Source: Clostridia bacterium
GTDB taxonomy: Bacteria; Bacillota; Clostridia; TANB77; CAG-465
Length of the DNA: 44,544 bases
Reading direction: 5' to 3'
Assembly (NCBI GenBank): GCA_017521005.1
Contig: JAFXEC010000001.1
Coordinates: forward strand, 1 to 44,544
In this document: positions 21,453 to 29,266 of the stretch, in pieces
Position numbering within the stretch: the stretch's first letter is position 1
Layout: each line of letters begins with the position of its first letter
Notes under the pieces: generated by a model
What the model was told of the DNA's origin: nothing
What the model saw: the letters and a program-made list of their open reading frames with translations, nothing else
Databases searched by the model: none
Translations under genes and position numbers: made by a program

Positions 21453-23591
21453 TTATGCTAATGTTGTACGTGGATTAGCTCTACTCATACCGTTAAAGGT
21501 TTCGCTTAAGCTTTCTTTAATCCATTGTTTAACTTTCTTTTCTGTTTCTCTATCGTTTGTACCGCCCGAAATAGTCAAATTGAATTGAGGGCTAAAGTAA
21601 TTGTTTTCAGTATTACCACCGCTATTATTAGTAGTGTACTGATTAGGCGTATATCCACTTATTAAGCCCCCTTGCATTATATCGGCTAATCGTAAAGAAG
21701 TCTTTTCAGCCTCAGGTATTCCGCTTTCCATACCTAAAACCGCACCCTTTGTTGTATCTGCACCAGTTTCCATCATTACCCTTGAAGGAGAATTGATTTC
21801 TAACGCCTTATTAATAGTTTTCTTAATAGAGTTAGCTATTCGTGCAGCCGTTGCTAATACTCCAGATGATCCGATTATTAAACCCATATTTAAGCCATTC
21901 ATTATATTAATGCCAGTACTTACTAAGTTTACACTTGCTAAAGTGGATTTTAGCCCCGATGTAAACAACTTAGATACTACTAAAGCTCTGTTAAATCCTT
22001 TTTCAAATGAACCAACCATTTTATCCATTGATGAAGACGTTGACGAAATAACATCTTTTGTAGTTCCCTCAAATTCTTTTAAGCTCTTTTCTGCTTCTTT
22101 AACTGTAGCAGTTAATTTTTTAGCAGCCTCTTCAGATGCTCCAGTATTTGAAGAAATACCACTCGCAAAGTCTGTTGACACATTAGAGCCTAGATCCATT
22201 GCGCCTATATCGGTTTTTAAGCCTGTTTCTGCTGCTGTTGCAATAGATGTACCTGCTGTATTTGCTGTGCCTGTATTGGCATTTACACCGCTAGCGAAAG
22301 CATTAGAAGCACCTGCACCAATACTATTAGCAGCGCCTGTATCTATTTGCATAGAATTTAATGTAGATGCGCTTAATGTATTGGCTGCATTTGTAGCTGT
22401 TCCAGTTCCTGCTGTAATACCACTTGCAACGCTAGATGTTGCTTGGTTTCCTGCCTCTTTACCACCGCCAAACAGCGATTTTATACCATTCCATACGCCA
22501 CCGATTAGGTCTTTACCTACTTGTATCCAGTCAACAGACATAAGCCCCTCGATTATAGCTTTCACTATCTGAGGCATAGCCTCTAAAATCATTGGAATTG
22601 CCTGTACAAGCCCTTTAATTAATGCGACGATTAATTGTATAGCTCCGTCGATTAAAAGCGGTAAATTCGTCATTATGGCGTTAATCATAATTGGTATCAT
22701 TTGTACCATACAATTAATAATCATAGGAATTGCCTGTACAATACCTTGAATTAAAGATAAAAGTACTTGTATTCCGCTTTGTATCAATTGAGGTAGGCTG
22801 TTTATAATTCCATTCACTAATGCCATAACTACATATAAGGCAATTTGTACAATCATAGGCAACCTATCTACTATCCCTTGTGCCAATGTCATAATTGCTT
22901 GGAAAGCCATAGGTATTAAAGTCGGTAATTGCTGTGCGATCCCTTCCACCAAAGCTAAGAGTATATCAATTCCAACTAGTATAATCTGAGGTATAGAATT
23001 GATTAAAAATTGAGCCAATGTGCTAATAATAGACACGGCAGCCTGTACTAATGGCTGAGTATTAGATTGAATCGTGCTTATAAGTGAGTTCATAAGCTGT
23101 ACGACTGCATTTACGACTACAGGCAACATCTGAGGTATCGCCTGTGCTATCGTAGGTAACAATCCTTGTACTAGCTTTACAATTCCCACTAATACAGTTT
23201 GAATTCGTGGTACTAGATTTTGTGCGAATGTTCCTACACTATCAATAAAATTAGTAAGCAACATATCAAAATTTTGTGTATCGTCTGCAAGCCCTACAGT
23301 TAGATTAGTCCAAGCAGACTTCATCGCTGAGGCACTACCTTGTATTGTAGAGCTTGCCTCTTTTGCTGTAGTACCTGTTATGCCTAGCTCACCTTGTATA
23401 ACGTGTATTGCTTGGTATACGTCGTTTAGATTAGAAATGTCGTATTTTACGCCTGATATCTTAGTTGCATCTTTTAGCAGACGCTCCATTTCTCCCTTTG
23501 TGCCCCCATAGCCGAGCTTTAAATTGTCTAAAAGTTGATACTGCCCTTTAGCAAAGCCTTGATAAGCTTGCTGAATACTTTCCATATCTGT
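21453..23591 (-). CDS. Tail tape measure protein, exon 2 (residues 176-887 of the spliced product)
   Basis: The reading frame resumes right after the group I intron with ACA GAT ATG GAA (Thr-Asp-Met-Glu), joining exon 1 to restore the family sequence around SIQQAYQGFAKG and LLDNLKLGYGGTKGEMERLL. The middle is a long hydrophobic-helical region built of repeats such as LIQGIVQAIPMI. The C-terminal third is alanine/serine/threonine-rich and ends in a domain with NSPSRVMMETGADT. The tape measure sets tail length and helps DNA pass the membrane. A free start at 23585 would lack the N-terminal domain and is unlikely to be used. Confidence 0.9.
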   Translation of the reverse strand, partial: TDMESIQQAYQGFAKGQYQLLDNLKLGYGGTKGEMERLLKDATKISGVKYDISNLNDVYQAIHVIQGELGITGTTAKEASSTIQGSASAMKSAWTNLTVGLADDTQNFDMLLTNFIDSVGTFAQNLVPRIQTVLVGIVKLVQGLLPTIAQAIPQMLPVVVNAVVQLMNSLISTIQSNTQPLVQAAVSIISTLAQFLINSIPQIILVGIDILLALVEGIAQQLPTLIPMAFQAIMTLAQGIVDRLPMIVQIALYVVMALVNGIINSLPQLIQSGIQVLLSLIQGIVQAIPMIINCMVQMIPIMINAIMTNLPLLIDGAIQLIVALIKGLVQAIPMILEAMPQIVKAIIEGLMSVDWIQVGKDLIGGVWNGIKSLFGGGKEAGNQATSSVASGITAGTGTATNAANTLSASTLNSMQIDTGAANSIGAGASNAFASGVNANTGTANTAGTSIATAAETGLKTDIGAMDLGSNVSTDFASGISSNTGASEEAAKKLTATVKEAEKSLKEFEGTTKDVISSTSSSMDKMVGSFEKGFNRALVVSKLFTSGLKSTLASVNLVSTGINIMNGLNMGLIIGSSGVLATAARIANSIKKTINKALEINSPSRVMMETGADTTKGAVLGMESGIPEAEKTSLRLADIMQGGLISGYTPNQYTTNNSGGNTENNYFSPQFNLTISGGTNDRETEKKVKQWIKESLSETFNGMSRANPRTTLA

Positions 23592-24760
23592 CCAATGAAA
23601 ATTTAACTGATTATCTAAGCATACCGCCAGCGATATCCTCCTGCTGTCCTATCATACTTTATCGCACGACAAATATTCGCCTTGCAAATTCCTAAAGTGC
23701 TACTAGCTCCTTCCATGCAATCCCACGCTTTGATAAATTCCATATCTAAGCTATATTGATTGATAGCTTTTGCACTAGGATTATTTTTGCCTGTATACTT
23801 ACCTTTTTTTGCTTGCGATAAATTCTGTCTATGTTTCTCGGATAACTTCACACCTTTTTTTGACTCGCTTATTTTTCTATATCTTTCTGCATTAGCGGCT
23901 TTATCTTTGTGGATATCTCTTAATTTTTGGATTGTTTCTTCACTCATTTTACCAGTAGAATTACCGCCTTTATCGAGATTATAACCGAATTCCCTTTGAT
24001 CGCTCTTATATTTCGCAATCAATTCAATCTCGGCTTTTTCTGCTTCTTCTTTCGTTAATCCTACAAGTAAAATTTCGTGAGAAAAGTTATCCCACCCATA
24101 TTTTAAAATAGCATTATAAATATATGAAGTTGTTCCGATTGTTTTAGGTTTATATCCACTTCCGCCCTTCCACCTTAGAGAAGGCTTCTGACGAGTTAGT
24201 CCAATGTAAACCTTTTTATTTATTTTATTTGTATGCTTATAAACTATGTACTCTCCCATATTCTTAACCTAATGAAAAACCGCAAAGGTAATCGTGAGGT
24301 ATCAGCACACTTTCCCAATGCGGAATTTAACAATATAATATTAACTTTGCGTTAAAAGCCTGATACCCTTTCAACAATAATATTATATCAATATAATTCC
24401 TCTTTTTCAATAAGTTTTCTGAATATTTAAAATGTTTTATCAGTTTAATTTTCGTATTCATATTACAACGCAACTTGTAATATCGTCTTTCTGTCGCCAG
24501 TAGACCGCTTGCACTTTCGTACAAGTGTAGACTATATCTTAACTATTTCTAGTTCCGACCACTTCCACACCCATTGGCTTGGTGTGTACTCCATAAAGGA
24601 TAGTCGTTGAGGTTTCTCCATTTTATAGGAGCTTACCTGCTGATTGTCCAATCTCAATAATTTTCAAACTTTCACGATTGCCTTTTCAGGCTGCGTTGTA
24701 GTTTATTGAGCTATAAGGAGTTTCCAGCATTTCAATCGGTTTTACATGAGCTTTTTTCAA
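23592..24760 (-). mobile_element. Group I intron in the tape measure gene, 1169 nt, with internal GIY-YIG gene
   Basis: Exon 1 ends ATGGGT and the intron begins TTGAAAAAA followed by GCTCAT. ATGGGT and GCTCAT form P1 with the required U-G wobble at the splice site. The intron ends in G before ACAGAT. Core elements are recognisable on the minus strand: CAATCAGCAGGTAAG (complement of 24631-24649), AACGACTATCC (complement of 24599-24609) and AAGATATAGTC (complement of 24530-24540), the P/Q and R/S elements of phage introns. Removal joins codons in frame and rebuilds a conserved tape-measure sequence. Type IA is probable. Confidence 0.9.
23615..24259 (-). CDS. GIY-YIG homing endonuclease within the intron, 214 aa
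   Basis: Residues about 4 to 95 are a GIY-YIG nuclease domain (YIVYKHTNKINKKVYIGLT, an Arg further on, and the conserved Glu and Asn region NLDKGGN). The C-terminal part has NUMOD-type DNA-binding repeats (KLSEKHRQNLSQAKKG, then INQYSLDMEFIKAWD). It should cut intronless tape-measure alleles near the insertion point and so spread the intron. Its stop is 23 nt before the 3' splice site. The weak ribosome binding site is normal for such genes. Confidence 0.9.
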   Translation of the reverse strand: MGEYIVYKHTNKINKKVYIGLTRQKPSLRWKGGSGYKPKTIGTTSYIYNAILKYGWDNFSHEILLVGLTKEEAEKAEIELIAKYKSDQREFGYNLDKGGNSTGKMSEETIQKLRDIHKDKAANAERYRKISESKKGVKLSEKHRQNLSQAKKGKYTGKNNPSAKAINQYSLDMEFIKAWDCMEGASSTLGICKANICRAIKYDRTAGGYRWRYA

Positions 24761-25285
24761 ACCCATTTTATTCGCATTATCAGCCATGTCAGTAATAGCC
24801 ATATCAGCAACAGAAGCAGCCTTGTTAGTATCACCGCCTAAGCTTTGTAATAAGCTTGCAGAAAAGCTTGTAACAGTAGACATATACTCATTAGCTGAAA
24901 GTCCTGCGGTTTTATACGCATTGCTTGCGTATTCTTGTACTTTTTTACTGCTTTTGCCGAATAAAGTATCAACACCACCGACAAGCTGTTCATATTCTGC
25001 ATAGTTGTCTATAGCTTGCTTAGTTATTGCAGTTATACCTGCGGCTGTAACGCCTGCGCCTACCATTAAACCTTTACCAACCGCTGCGAATGTTTTGCCT
25101 GCAACAGAGCCAACAGCTTTAAGCCCATTTTTTAGCTTAGAAGTAGATCCGTCTACATCACTAATAGACTTACCTAGTCCACTAGTAAGGCTTTTACTTT
25201 GTTTGTCTATATCAGCAAAAGGGCTTTTTGCAACATCAAAGGAAATTTTAACGACATCTTCTCTTACTACGTTTTTTCCTGCCAT
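24761..25285 (-). CDS. Tail tape measure protein, exon 1 (residues 1-175)
   Basis: Starts MAGKNVVREDVVKISFDVAK, then a glycine/alanine-rich membrane-like segment (VAGKTFAAVGKGLMVGAGVTA) and the conserved tape-measure block VDTLFGKSSKKVQEYASNAY ... SLGGDTNKAASVADMAITDM. The last coding triplet is GGT of NANKMG at the 5' splice site; the reading frame visible beyond it is intron sequence. The spliced product is 887 residues. AGGAGG-type signals precede the ATG at 25285. Confidence 0.9.
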
Positions 25286-25311
25286 TATGTACCTCCTTTC
25301 TGAAAAAGAGG

Positions 25312-25497
25312 TTATTTTTGTTTTTTATTCTTTTCTTTTACGTATAACTTATAAGCAATGAGTGCTTCTTCTATTTCATCAGGTGTCATTTGATTAAATA
25401 CTGTGTTGTAATCCATGCCACCGTCAAAGACTAGCACCCATGCCCCAAAGTTATCCTTAACCTTCTTTTCCTGTTGTCTTTTTGTTGTCGGAGGGTT
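25312..25497 (-). CDS. C-terminal extension of the tail assembly chaperone, made by frameshift (GT-type)
   Basis: An open frame of about 61 codons (DNFGAWVLVFDGGMDY ... MTPDEIEEALIAYKLYV) lies in the +1 frame relative to the chaperone gene and begins immediately after a stop in its own frame. It has no ribosome binding site or early ATG; the first ATG at 25416 is deep inside and weakly placed. This is the arrangement of the G/GT tail chaperones of many tailed phages, located just before the tape measure gene. The shift must occur between 25497 and the stop at 25457. Confidence 0.7.
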   Translation of the reverse strand, partial: NPPTTKRQQEKKVKDNFGAWVLVFDGGMDYNTVFNQMTPDEIEEALIAYKLYVKEKNKKQK

Positions 25498-25759
25498 TTA
25501 ATTTTCCTTCCATTACAGAACGCCCCCAATATGCCACCTCGTTAAATTCTTCGATACTTTCAAAATCGTCCATTGTTAAGCCTTTTGGCTCAATGATAAC
25601 TTTCTCAAAGATATGTTTTGCTAATTTCTTTGTACTAATGTTAGAAGTACCGTCAATGTATGAATTTTCTACGATATCGTAATATGCGGAAATACCGTTA
25701 AATTGTGCCTTGTAAGTCGTTCCGTTAATTTCTTTTTCTACTACATAAAATTTACTCAT
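25457..25759 (-). CDS. Tail assembly chaperone (G-type), 100 aa
   Basis: A small acidic/beta protein (SKFYVVEKEINGTTYKAQF ... IIEPKGLTMDDFESIEEFNE) in the slot between tail tube and tape measure. Tail assembly chaperones coat the tape measure during tube growth. The frame ends GGT TAA, after a possible slip site at AAA CCC TCC, and the next open frame is +1, so a longer fusion product is expected. AGGAGGG precedes the ATG. Confidence 0.75.
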   Translation of the reverse strand: MSKFYVVEKEINGTTYKAQFNGISAYYDIVENSYIDGTSNISTKKLAKHIFEKVIIEPKGLTMDDFESIEEFNEVAYWGRSVMEGKLKPSDNKKTTGKEG

Positions 25760-25782
25760 AATAAAACCCTCCTAATTTTTAA

Positions 25783-25814
25783 TAAAAAAATAAGAGCGAC
25801 TGTTTAAGCCGCTC
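25783..25814 (-). terminator. Intra-operon terminator after the tube gene
   Basis: Minus strand: GAGCGGC and GTCGCTC (one G-T wobble) form a 7-bp stem, then TTATTTTTTT. It probably reduces transcription past the highly expressed tube gene into the chaperone and tape measure genes. Confidence 0.75.
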
Positions 25815-25819
25815 CTTAA

Positions 25820-26221
25820 TTATGCTTCTGTTACTTCGTAATCGAAAACTTGAATTTCAAATTCTCTATCTTCTGCCTCTGCACCATGTGTAAGTTCAGG
25901 ATAGCTCTTAATTCTAGCCTTAGATCCTCCGAATTTTTCATTTATTGATTTATTTACAACCCATATTGGGAATACAGTACCAGCTTTTGCATATTGCAAT
26001 AATTGTCCTTTTTGTGGGCATGTAGGTTGTACTGCAAGTGTAATTGTTCCTAAAGTATTATTAACTTCATTAACAACTATATCACCTTGCGCACCTACTG
26101 CTGATTCAAACATTTCTTCGTCTTTCTCACCAGTTACCATATCTTCGCCAAGCCCTGTAATGTAGAAATCGTCTACCATAATAGTACAGTCTTTTGCGTT
26201 GTATGCTGTTACATTAGCCAT
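25820..26221 (-). CDS. Tail tube protein (DUF3277-like), 133 aa
   Basis: A compact beta-rich protein: TAYNAKDCTIMVDDFYITGL at the start, then EKDEEMFESAVGAQGDIVVNE and TITLAVQPTCPQ. This matches short tube subunits of Bacillota contractile phages (DUF3277 group). It directly follows the sheath gene and is followed by a terminator, as usual for an abundant structural protein. Confidence 0.8.
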   Translation of the reverse strand: MANVTAYNAKDCTIMVDDFYITGLGEDMVTGEKDEEMFESAVGAQGDIVVNEVNNTLGTITLAVQPTCPQKGQLLQYAKAGTVFPIWVVNKSINEKFGGSKARIKSYPELTHGAEAEDREFEIQVFDYEVTEA

Positions 26222-26235
26222 TGTTTAACCCTCCT

Positions 26236-27228
26236 TTAAACTACAATTTCACCGAATATCTCGGAGTTATGGATAGCTCCTGCTAATCCGAAAGCAAATG
26301 TGCAACCGTTGTATTGTCTTGTAGCTCTATCAGACGCACTCACTTCATCTCTGCCTAAAGTATTTACAGAATAATCTGCTGTTCCGTCTTCTTTGTCAGC
26401 GATAATACCCATGTTGTAAGCGTCTTTTAATACTGTTTCAACTTGAGCACCTATCATAGCAATACCTCTGTTGTCATAAGGTAATTTAGGCATTTTGTTA
26501 AATGTTTTTTGTACCTTATATTCGATATTTTTAACAACATAATCCTTGCTGTCTACGATATCTACATATTCACCACTCATAACTTTACCTTCAGTTGTTA
26601 CTAGATCACCTGCTTTTAATACAACAGAATATCCGCCTGCGTCGTGTATAGCTTCAATTTCAGCGTCTGTTAATACTTGAGCTGTTAATCCCTTAACAAT
26701 GATATTTTTGTATGTAAAGCTTCCTGCATCTAGTCCCGCTGTAGCTCCTACGATAGCAGCCTCTGGATTCTTAACGTCAGCACTCTTATATACCATAATA
26801 TAAGTTCTTTCATATGCTTTTGGTGTACCTTCTGCATTAGGAATAGCTGTTGCATCATTAACTTTTGCAAAGAATAATTTATCTTTCTTAGCTTCTACAT
26901 ATTCAGCTACAGTATCAACAGTTTCATCTGTGCCGTAGCTTACTACGATTAATTGTCTCCATTCCTTAGCCCAGTTAGTATCTAATGCGTCAACTACTGT
27001 TGTTGCACTAGTTACAATAGCTATTTTGGAAGGTGCGTTATTTTGCATAAATAGAAGTTTTGCAGCGTCAAAAACGTCTCCGCTTTCGTAATCTGCTTTT
27101 ACTTCTGAAATGTTGGCATATTCTTTGTATTCTTTAGCGTCTCCTACTGCTACAAGTAGAGGCACACCAAAACCTACTTTACCAACTGCTTGTGTAAGTT
27201 GAATAACAACTTTTACATCGTTAGCCAT
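26236..27228 (-). CDS. Tail sheath protein, short form, 330 aa
   Basis: The N-terminus (MANDVKVVIQLTQAVGKVGF), the FDAAKLLFMQNNAPSKIAIV segment and the C-terminal VNTLGRDEVSASDRATRQY match DUF3383-like sheath subunits. At 330 residues it is shorter than the roughly 450-490 residues of many sheaths and should lack most external decoration domains. Its presence defines the tail as contractile. Confidence 0.8.
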   Translation of the reverse strand: MANDVKVVIQLTQAVGKVGFGVPLLVAVGDAKEYKEYANISEVKADYESGDVFDAAKLLFMQNNAPSKIAIVTSATTVVDALDTNWAKEWRQLIVVSYGTDETVDTVAEYVEAKKDKLFFAKVNDATAIPNAEGTPKAYERTYIMVYKSADVKNPEAAIVGATAGLDAGSFTYKNIIVKGLTAQVLTDAEIEAIHDAGGYSVVLKAGDLVTTEGKVMSGEYVDIVDSKDYVVKNIEYKVQKTFNKMPKLPYDNRGIAMIGAQVETVLKDAYNMGIIADKEDGTADYSVNTLGRDEVSASDRATRQYNGCTFAFGLAGAIHNSEIFGEIVV

Positions 27229-27240
27229 TGTTTAACCCCC

Positions 27241-27735
27241 TTAATTATTCAATTTTACTTTATCGAAATAATTTTCATTAAATTCATCTTCTTTATTAAC
27301 TTCATGTGTAAAGCTAAAAGTAACATCAAAGCCGTATCTATGCTCGTACTCAATAGAAATTAAATTATCCCTATTAGCTACATTACTAAGCCTTACTACT
27401 ATTACGCCCTTGTCGTTTAAGTTTAAAGTGCCTTTTTCAGCAAAGAAATTATAAGCATTGACAGCTAATTGCAAGGCATCGCTATCATTATCTGATTGAA
27501 CAGTAAAACTCCACACTTGCTGATAAGTCTGATAATACTTTTGGTCTTCATTGTTGTTGCCATAAGTACCGCTATTTTCTAACATTGGAGTTGTAATCGT
27601 ATATGAACAGTAAGGATATTTAGGTATTGGAGCGGCTTGATTTTGCCTTACAACTAGACAATCAGCCTTGAGCCTCTGCAATTCAGCTTGTAAGCTGTCA
27701 ACTATTATTATTTCATGCTCTCTTTGTGTTGTCAT
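27241..27735 (-). CDS. Neck/tail terminator-like protein, 164 aa
   Basis: The conserved NQAAPIPKYPYCSYTITTP segment and the QVWSFTVQSDNDSDALQLA block are typical of the LIC_12616-like family encoded just before the sheath in contractile phages, which is assigned to the neck or tail terminator. It overlaps the upstream head-tail joining gene by 23 bases. Confidence 0.7.
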   Translation of the reverse strand: MTTQREHEIIIVDSLQAELQRLKADCLVVRQNQAAPIPKYPYCSYTITTPMLENSGTYGNNNEDQKYYQTYQQVWSFTVQSDNDSDALQLAVNAYNFFAEKGTLNLNDKGVIVVRLSNVANRDNLISIEYEHRYGFDVTFSFTHEVNKEDEFNENYFDKVKLNN

Positions 27736-28099
27736 AGTTGCTCGCTCCTTTCAATACATATACGTAAACATCACCAAAATCAGAGTAGTCTTGATCTTGT
27801 GATATTTTGAATCTCTTACCGTCCTTTTCAATCTCTATCAGCTTTAAAGCTTCGTCCATTGTTTGCCCATCTGTAGGCTCTACAATAGGCTTTTTCCTGT
27901 ATAAGTGCCTGTCAGATGTAGACAATGTACCGCCAGAGCTGTAAACCTCGCTAGAGCTTACAGGAAGTATTGCACCTCTTGTAATGCCTATTGTTTCGGT
28001 TTCTTGCCATTCACCGCTTACATATTGCCCTGTTTTCTTTATTAACCTAAATTCGGAGCTGTATTTTTCGATTAACCTATCAAAATTATATAGTTTCAT
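27713..28099 (-). CDS. Head-tail joining/neck protein, 128 aa
   Basis: Begins MKLYNFDRLIEKYSSEF and has RGAILPVSSSEVYSSGGTLS then a KRFKISQDQDYSDFGDVYVY core, a beta-barrel outline common in neck proteins placed before the tail terminator. It lies just downstream of an HNH cassette that separates it from the tail-completion gene. Confidence 0.6.
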   Translation of the reverse strand: MKLYNFDRLIEKYSSEFRLIKKTGQYVSGEWQETETIGITRGAILPVSSSEVYSSGGTLSTSDRHLYRKKPIVEPTDGQTMDEALKLIEIEKDGKRFKISQDQDYSDFGDVYVYVLKGASNYDNTKRA

Positions 28100-28118
28100 T
28101 CTCTTACCACCTCAAACG

Positions 28119-28143
28119 TAAAAAACACCTTTTTAAGGTGTTT
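28119..28143 (-). terminator. Terminator of the HNH cassette
   Basis: Minus strand: AAACACCTT, short loop, AAGGTGTTT, then further T residues (run of six overlapping the stem end). The HNH stop codon lies within the stem, so the element travels with that gene. Confidence 0.85.
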
Positions 28144-28696
28144 CAAGTGCTTTCGCTATGTCCCAATGGTATTTATTTATACGTTGCTTCAATGTATCGT
28201 ACTTAATACCTTTCGTTCTCGCCCATTCTGCAATGGTTTTTGTTTCGCCTTTATAAGCTACTTTGCGAGAATTAGGACGATATTCTGTATTTAGAGCTTT
28301 TTCTACTTCCCAACCGTCATTTATCCGCTTAAATAGTGCCTTGTATGGTATTCCTTTCACTCTCGCCCATTCTGCAATGGTTTTTGTTTCGCCTTTATAA
28401 GAAATATAATGATTTCTTGTTGTATTGTTCGCTTGAGTTTCTTTCGTTACCCAGCGGCAATTTGAAGGCTCATAGTCTCCATTAACATTCTTTCGGTCAA
28501 GAGTAAGGCTATCTTGATAACCATTTTTAATAGCCCATTGGTAAAATGCCATAAAGTCATCTCGCCACTCGTCGCAAACTTTAATGCCTCGCCCACCATA
28601 ATTTTTATAGCGCTCAACATTTTTATTATAGCAACGTGCCTTCATGTGCGCCCATGCCCCATATATTTTAGTACCAAACATTCCATGAGTTTTCAT
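28133..28696 (-). CDS. Free-standing HNH homing endonuclease with NUMOD repeats, 187 aa
   Basis: The ATG at 28696 has AAAGGGGGA before it. Residues about 10 to 95 are an HNH domain of the type with YKNYGGRGIKVCDEWRD, TLDRKNVNGDYEPSNCRW and a Zn-less His-Asn core. Two near-identical 35-residue DNA-binding repeats follow (KGETKTIAEWARVKGI and KGETKTIAEWARTKGI). It has its own consensus promoter and terminator, so it is a self-contained mobile cassette between connector genes. Cleavage probably targets a neighbouring conserved structural gene in related phages. Confidence 0.85.
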   Translation of the reverse strand: MKTHGMFGTKIYGAWAHMKARCYNKNVERYKNYGGRGIKVCDEWRDDFMAFYQWAIKNGYQDSLTLDRKNVNGDYEPSNCRWVTKETQANNTTRNHYISYKGETKTIAEWARVKGIPYKALFKRINDGWEVEKALNTEYRPNSRKVAYKGETKTIAEWARTKGIKYDTLKQRINKYHWDIAKALETP

Positions 28697-28715
28697 ATTA
28701 ATCCCCCTTTGGAAT

Positions 28716-28744
28716 ATTATACTAAAATAATAAACATTTGTCAA
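28716..28744 (-). promoter_or_regulatory. Consensus promoter of the HNH cassette
   Basis: Minus strand: TTGACA, 17 bp, TATAAT. The 15 bases TTATTTTAGTATAAT are identical to those in the promoter near 33508, indicating a shared promoter class or common descent. Confidence 0.85.
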
Positions 28745-28751
28745 CTTCGGG

Positions 28752-29153
28752 TTATTCCCTCACTATTTCGAAAGTTATCGCACCAATTAGCGAGCCAGTA
28801 TCTACAAGCGGATTAGAGCTGCCTTTCTGATCTACAGTAAACGGATGATTAGCAGGGCTTCTTAAGTCTCTTGCGTACTTCTTAATAGCATCTGCTAATT
28901 GTTGCCCTATAGCCCCCGCTCCTGCTTGTACAGTCATTTTACCGCCTAGCATAGCACTAACCATAGGCTCGCTATCCTTTGCTACTTTCTTGTGGTTTTC
29001 ATCAAATCCACTTCTTAAGAAGGAACGCTCAGGAATAGTTATTGTGGTAGTTGATGCTTTTAAGTGTAAGCCCATATTATGAAGATAAGCCCTCATCTTA
29101 GGCGTTACAGTGATTTTACAACCTAACCGTATTCGTGGATAGCAGCAAGCCAA
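28752..29153 (-). CDS. Tail-completion/gp10-like protein, C-terminal part in a shifted frame
   Basis: From the TGT codon at 29120 this frame continues the protein begun in the upstream fragment: CKITVTPKMRAYLHNMGLHL and ITIPERSFLRSGFDE, ending in a TGSLIGAITFEIVRE strand. This resembles gp10/gpS-like head-tail joining proteins, whose RSF (usually R-P-F or R-S-F) motif is conserved. Residues before TGT in this frame (a TTG-initiated stretch starting at 29153) do not fit the family, so they are probably not natural coding. The gene is either frameshifted by five bases or read by bypass; joined length would be 169. Confidence 0.7.
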   Translation of the reverse strand: MACCYPRIRLGCKITVTPKMRAYLHNMGLHLKASTTTITIPERSFLRSGFDENHKKVAKDSEPMVSAMLGGKMTVQAGAGAIGQQLADAIKKYARDLRSPANHPFTVDQKGSSNPLVDTGSLIGAITFEIVRE

Positions 29154-29266
29154 GCCTGCTCACCACCGCCAAGCACTCCCACATTCACAGAAACACCCTT
29201 CAAATCATTAAGAGTTTTCTCCATTTTATAGAAGTCATTTTTTATAGTGGTAACTTTCACACTCAT
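29123..29266 (-). CDS. Tail-completion/gp10-like protein, N-terminal part ending at UAG
   Basis: The ATG at 29266 overlaps the stop of the upstream HNH gene as ATGA. It encodes 47 residues (MSVKVTTIKNDFYKMEKTL ... AWLAAIHEYG), a normal N-terminal domain for this family, and stops at TAG directly after GGT. GGT recurs five bases later and reading from there restores the expected HEYG-CKITV junction. The near-duplicate GGTTA-GGTTG shows how a 5-bp insertion could have arisen. Confidence 0.7.
   Translation of the reverse strand: MSVKVTTIKNDFYKMEKTLNDLKGVSVNVGVLGGGEQAWLAAIHEYG

Noticed and set aside
21793-22572. Long open frame (259 codons) on the plus strand opposite the tape measure gene
   Set aside because: It is a shadow of the alanine/isoleucine-rich tape measure codons, has no ribosome binding site, and its translation is low-complexity.
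24327-24524. Open frame of 65 codons inside the group I intron
   Set aside because: It covers the P7/P9 catalytic RNA region; coding is explained by structural RNA, and there is no ribosome binding site.
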